Below, piece after piece: positions 61,509 through 64,000 of a DNA stretch of 64,000 bases (the stretch's first letter is position 1; every line of letters starts with the position of its first letter). The DNA is from Helicobacter cetorum (GTDB lineage Bacteria > Campylobacterota > Campylobacteria > Campylobacterales > UBA6016), in the NCBI GenBank assembly GCA_022729705.1, contig DZAX01000008.1, positions 21,045-85,044 of the forward strand. The letters are read 5' to 3'. The position numbers and the translations under genes were made by a program. The notes below the pieces were generated by a model. The model was not told where the DNA came from. It saw only the letters and a program-made list of their open reading frames with translations, and did not search any database.

Positions 61509-62031
61509 AGCTCTCTCTGTGTATTTCACAAAGCCCATATTTTTGTATCATCTCTATATGTTTTGCCGTGCCATAGCCTTTATGCGCGGCAAAACCGTAT
61601 TCTGGGTATTTGCCGTCTAGTTCTATCATCTCTCTGTCTCTGCTCACTTTTGCTATTATCGAAGCCGCCATGACCTCTAATATTTGTGTGTCGGCTTTTA
61701 TCAACGTTTGTAGCCCGTCCACGCCAAAGCAGCTATTTCCGTCAAATAGGTACCTATCCGCCGCCAAACTCTCCTTTATCTCTAAAAGCGAACGCTTGAT
61801 ACATACCGATAAGCCAAGCTCGTCTATCTCTTTTGCGCTGTGCTTTACTATATGGTATGACGAGTTTTCGATAACCTCCAAAAAAAGCTCTTCTCGTTTT
61901 TTTTTGGTTAATTTTTTGGAGTCATTAAGCCCTTTTATCTCCTTTTTTAAGACGCACCCCGCAAAATACAGAGACCCCGCCAGTGGTCCGCGTCCGGCTT
62001 CGTCTATTCCGCAGAGAGATTTTGTGGGCAT
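61474..62031 (-). CDS. rnhB: Ribonuclease HII
   Basis: 185 residues. CGIDEAGRGPLAG (about 7-19) has catalytic Asp and Glu, DSKKLTKKKREELF follows, and AASIIAKVSRDREM is the C-terminal motif. It removes ribonucleotides from DNA. Its ATG overlaps the downstream end of the ThrE-like gene by 1 base. Its 3' end overlaps the truncated Rpn gene on the other strand by 35 bases, which suggests the Rpn gene was cut there. Confidence 0.94.
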   Translation of the reverse strand: MPTKSLCGIDEAGRGPLAGSLYFAGCVLKKEIKGLNDSKKLTKKKREELFLEVIENSSYHIVKHSAKEIDELGLSVCIKRSLLEIKESLAADRYLFDGNSCFGVDGLQTLIKADTQILEVMAASIIAKVSRDREMIELDGKYPEYGFAAHKGYGTAKHIEMIQKYGLCEIHRESFKPKKLSASLF

Positions 62032-62471
62032 TATCTTCTCTTAAGCATCATAGAAGTAGCCGTAAGCCCAAACGCCAAAGCCCCAAGTATAAAGACGCTT
62101 TTGGAGCCAAAATATACAAATGTCGCAAGTTTTGCCGCGTCAACCGTGGGGGCGGAGATGAACGCAAGCAGGCTTTTGATGCTCTCATACACAAAAGCGC
62201 CTGGAATCATAGGAATACCCGCCGGAACTTTTAGCATTTGAAGCGGGGTTTTTTGCGTTTTGGAGATAATATCCGTCAGGGCGCCTATGAACAAGGAGCC
62301 AAAAAGAGTCGAAAGCTCTATGCCGATTCCAGATGAGAGCATGACATTTCGCACAAAGTAGCCGCAAAACGCCAAAACCCCAACAAGCCATATGTGCGAC
62401 TTTCTGACTTTAAATACCATTGAAAAGCCGATAGCTGCGACCACCGCCAACAGAGGGTTTAAAACATCCAT
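62031..62471 (-). CDS. ThrE-type threonine/serine exporter, small subunit (YjjB-like)
   Basis: 146 residues with about four hydrophobic segments (LLAVVAAIGFSMVF, IWLVGVLAFCGYFV, LFGSLFIGALTDII, VFILGALAFGL). The order small subunit after large subunit on the minus strand with a 13-base overlap matches the split form of the family (DUF3815). Inner membrane; exports amino acids. Confidence 0.82.
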   Translation of the reverse strand: MDVLNPLLAVVAAIGFSMVFKVRKSHIWLVGVLAFCGYFVRNVMLSSGIGIELSTLFGSLFIGALTDIISKTQKTPLQMLKVPAGIPMIPGAFVYESIKSLLAFISAPTVDAAKLATFVYFGSKSVFILGALAFGLTATSMMLKRR

Positions 62472-63211
62472 GCAATACTCTCCTCGGCAAGCATCGCAAG
62501 AGTCGCGCCAAACACTATACCAAACGACAAAAACATAGCCCTAAGCCCTCTAGCGGCGCCGTTGAGATAGTGACCGTTTATCATATCTTCAAACGTATTG
62601 ATAAGCTGAATCCCCGGAATCAAAAAAAACGTCGCCGCCGCTTGGGCGTACGCTAGATGGGAGGCTCCAAAAAGTTTTACAAATATAAAAGCGCAAAAAG
62701 TAGCGACAAACGAGCTAACTAGATTTGCAAACATCATCGAAAGACCAAATTTTAAAACCTGCGACTTTACCAAGACAGCTATATAGGATGCCAAAAATAC
62801 GCATATAGTGCCGACAATATCGCACCCCAAAAGGGCGCCGAAAGCGGTGCACCCCATCGGAACGGCGACAAAAGAGAGCAGGTGAAACGGCGGTTTTTTG
62901 GCTAAAACCTCCTCTTTAAACTTCGCAAAATCTCTTCCTATCGGATTTTTTGCATATTCACAAATCAAAGAGAGTCTCTCAAAGTTTGGATGAACGTCGT
63001 TTATGTGTTTCATCTTAGTGTGTATTTTGCCATTTTCGTCGCTGAGGGTCACAAGTATAGACTTTGGCAGAGCCAATACTCCGGCGCCTGCATAGCCATA
63101 AGCCCCGACAAAAGAGAGTATCGCATCCTCAACAGCGGCGCTATCGCCTCCCGTTTCCATCATCTCTTTACCTATCCACAGAGCCGCATCGGCTATCTCC
63201 AAAAGTTTCAT
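62459..63211 (-). CDS. ThrE-type threonine/serine exporter, large subunit (YjjP-like)
   Basis: 250 residues. ADAALWIGKEMMETGGDSAA and VEDAILSF are the DUF1212 N-terminus, then five hydrophobic segments. It ends 0 bases after the truncated ABC-F gene. Known partner of the small subunit for export of serine or threonine in E. coli YjjP/YjjB-type proteins. Confidence 0.85.
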   Translation of the reverse strand: MKLLEIADAALWIGKEMMETGGDSAAVEDAILSFVGAYGYAGAGVLALPKSILVTLSDENGKIHTKMKHINDVHPNFERLSLICEYAKNPIGRDFAKFKEEVLAKKPPFHLLSFVAVPMGCTAFGALLGCDIVGTICVFLASYIAVLVKSQVLKFGLSMMFANLVSSFVATFCAFIFVKLFGASHLAYAQAAATFFLIPGIQLINTFEDMINGHYLNGAARGLRAMFLSFGIVFGATLAMLAEESIAWMF

Positions 63212-63604
63212 CTACGCCTCAAATCCTTCTATTTTTTCTTCAATCTCAAAAAACCGCCCCATCTTAAGCTCCAAAGTCGCCTCGGCGGCGCTAAGCACCT
63301 CAGAGAGTTTCGATATCCCCTCTTTTTGATAAATCTCAGGGTCTCCTAGTGCGTTTGTAAGCCTTTTTATCTCATCTTCCAGCGCTTCTATCTCTTTTGG
63401 CAAGCTCTCATACTCGTTTTTTTCTTTAAAGCTTAGCTTTTTAACCTCTTTTTTTGGCTTCTCCTCTTTTTGGCGCACAGGCTCATTAGAGGTTTTTTCC
63501 ATATCGTCAAGCTCTCGCAGCTCTTTTTCTATCTCCAAATACTCAGAGTAGCTTTGATGACTCTCCTCTATCTCTCCGCCGCCAAAAATATTATAATCCC
63601 CCAA
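63212..63604 (-). pseudogene. Truncated ABC-F ATPase (Uup-type), C-terminal coiled coil
   Basis: 130 codons: IEESHQSYSEYLEIEKELRE, then a Lys/Glu-rich linker and LSFKEKNEYESLPKEIEALE with LGDPEIYQKEG, the C-terminal coiled-coil domain of Uup-type ABC-F proteins. Both ATPase domains are missing. The sequence before it belongs to an IS3 element starting near 63605. The small remaining ORF has only a TTG start at 63604. Confidence 0.72.
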
Positions 63605-64000
63605 ATTGTCAAGACAACATTCTAAAAAATCTTATTCCCTTTAACATATCTTACTTTACGCTATATTTTCAATTTGTTTATTGAAATTTTCATCATTTAT
63701 TTTTAAACTATCATAATAAACATTCATAGGTTTTTTGTAATCTAAAGTTTCATGAAATCTTTTGTTGTTATAAAATTCAATATACTCTTTCACATCATCT
63801 TTTAAAGTTGACACCCTATCATACTCATTCAAATAAATCTTTTCAACCTTTGCACTTCTCCAGAATCTCTCAATACAAATATTATCAGTAGCTCTTCCTT
63901 TTCCATCCATTGAGATAGTGATACCATACTGTTTGAGTGTTTCTATGTGAATATAGCTTGTATATTGACTCCCTTGATCTGTATTAAATATCTCTGGTTT
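63605..64000 (-). mobile_element. IS3-family (IS150-like) element, partial at right edge
   Basis: It begins near 63605 with TTGTCAAGACAA (inverted repeat) and continues past the window edge. It carries an OrfB gene and has cut the ABC-F gene. Confidence 0.7.
63656..64000 (-). CDS. IS3-family transposase OrfB, partial
   Basis: The last 114 codons of OrfB: IFNTDQGSQYTSYIHIETLK has the second catalytic Asp of the DDE triad, ATDNICIERFWRSAKVEKIY the Glu, and EYIEFYNNKRFHETLDYKKP is the usual end. The frame is open to position 64000, so the rest lies outside. Likely the catalytic part of an active or recently active element. The internal ATG at 63910 is not the start. Confidence 0.85.
   Translation of the reverse strand, partial: KPEIFNTDQGSQYTSYIHIETLKQYGITISMDGKGRATDNICIERFWRSAKVEKIYLNEYDRVSTLKDDVKEYIEFYNNKRFHETLDYKKPMNVYYDSLKINDENFNKQIENIA

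Noticed and set aside
61275..61538. 87-codon ORF on the minus strand at the rnhB 3' end
   Set aside because: It is the reverse reading of the truncated Rpn region and has no support of its own.

Overview
The window looks like a Campylobacterota (epsilonproteobacterial) chromosome. The evidence is an epsilon-type flagellin preceded by a GGAA-N6-TGC sigma-54 box, a complete pseudaminic acid gene set, and the gene order accC-accB-dcd-pseB-pseC. From general knowledge, Campylobacter jejuni has the same order at the edge of its flagellar glycosylation island. I cannot name the genus. I saw no rRNA, tRNA or CRISPR array.

Layout. From about 55.3 kb down to position 1 nearly every gene lies on the minus strand with short gaps or ATGA-type overlaps. 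This is one leftward surface or flagellar glycan locus. Read in the direction of transcription: dcd, pseB, pseC (55.3-52.6 kb); an inserted nuclease-methylase plus specificity subunit and an ORF6N gene (52.6-49.0 kb); pseF, a PseG-PseH fusion, small genes and pseI (49.0-45.2 kb); then 45-21 kb, an accessory sugar block with a NeuB-type synthase fused to a TIM barrel, a CMP-sugar synthetase fused to a VOC domain, a CBS-GHMP kinase fusion, a heptose-type nucleotidyltransferase, a class III aminotransferase, SDRs, radical SAM enzymes, methyltransferases and a LIC12162-type transferase. From 20 kb to 1 follow UDP-sugar genes (UDP-glucose dehydrogenase, a UXS-like decarboxylase), rfbF, a DegT aminotransferase, glycosyltransferases, two asparagine-synthase-like amidotransferases and more methyltransferases.

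Three genes of the locus (methyltransferases at 5.8-6.8 and 36.2-37.0 kb, a SPASM radical SAM enzyme at 30.8-31.7 kb) are each split by a frameshift exactly at a run of eight G. They look like phase-variable genes caught OFF. An asnB gene carries an in-frame G7 run in its ATP-binding motif. The locus also contains IS wreckage: two internally deleted IS481-type copies, IS3 fragments, a C-terminal stub of rfbG, an N-terminal stub of a B12-type radical SAM gene, a broken GT9 gene and a decayed PIN toxin module.

Right of 55.3 kb the genes are mostly housekeeping or flagellar: accB-accC, a small sigma-54-driven gene of unknown function, a SurA-like periplasmic chaperone flanked by two copies of a structured repeat, flagellin, a coiled-coil repeat protein, a truncated Rpn-type nuclease, rnhB, a split ThrE-type exporter, and a truncated ABC-F gene cut by an IS3 element that runs off the right edge.
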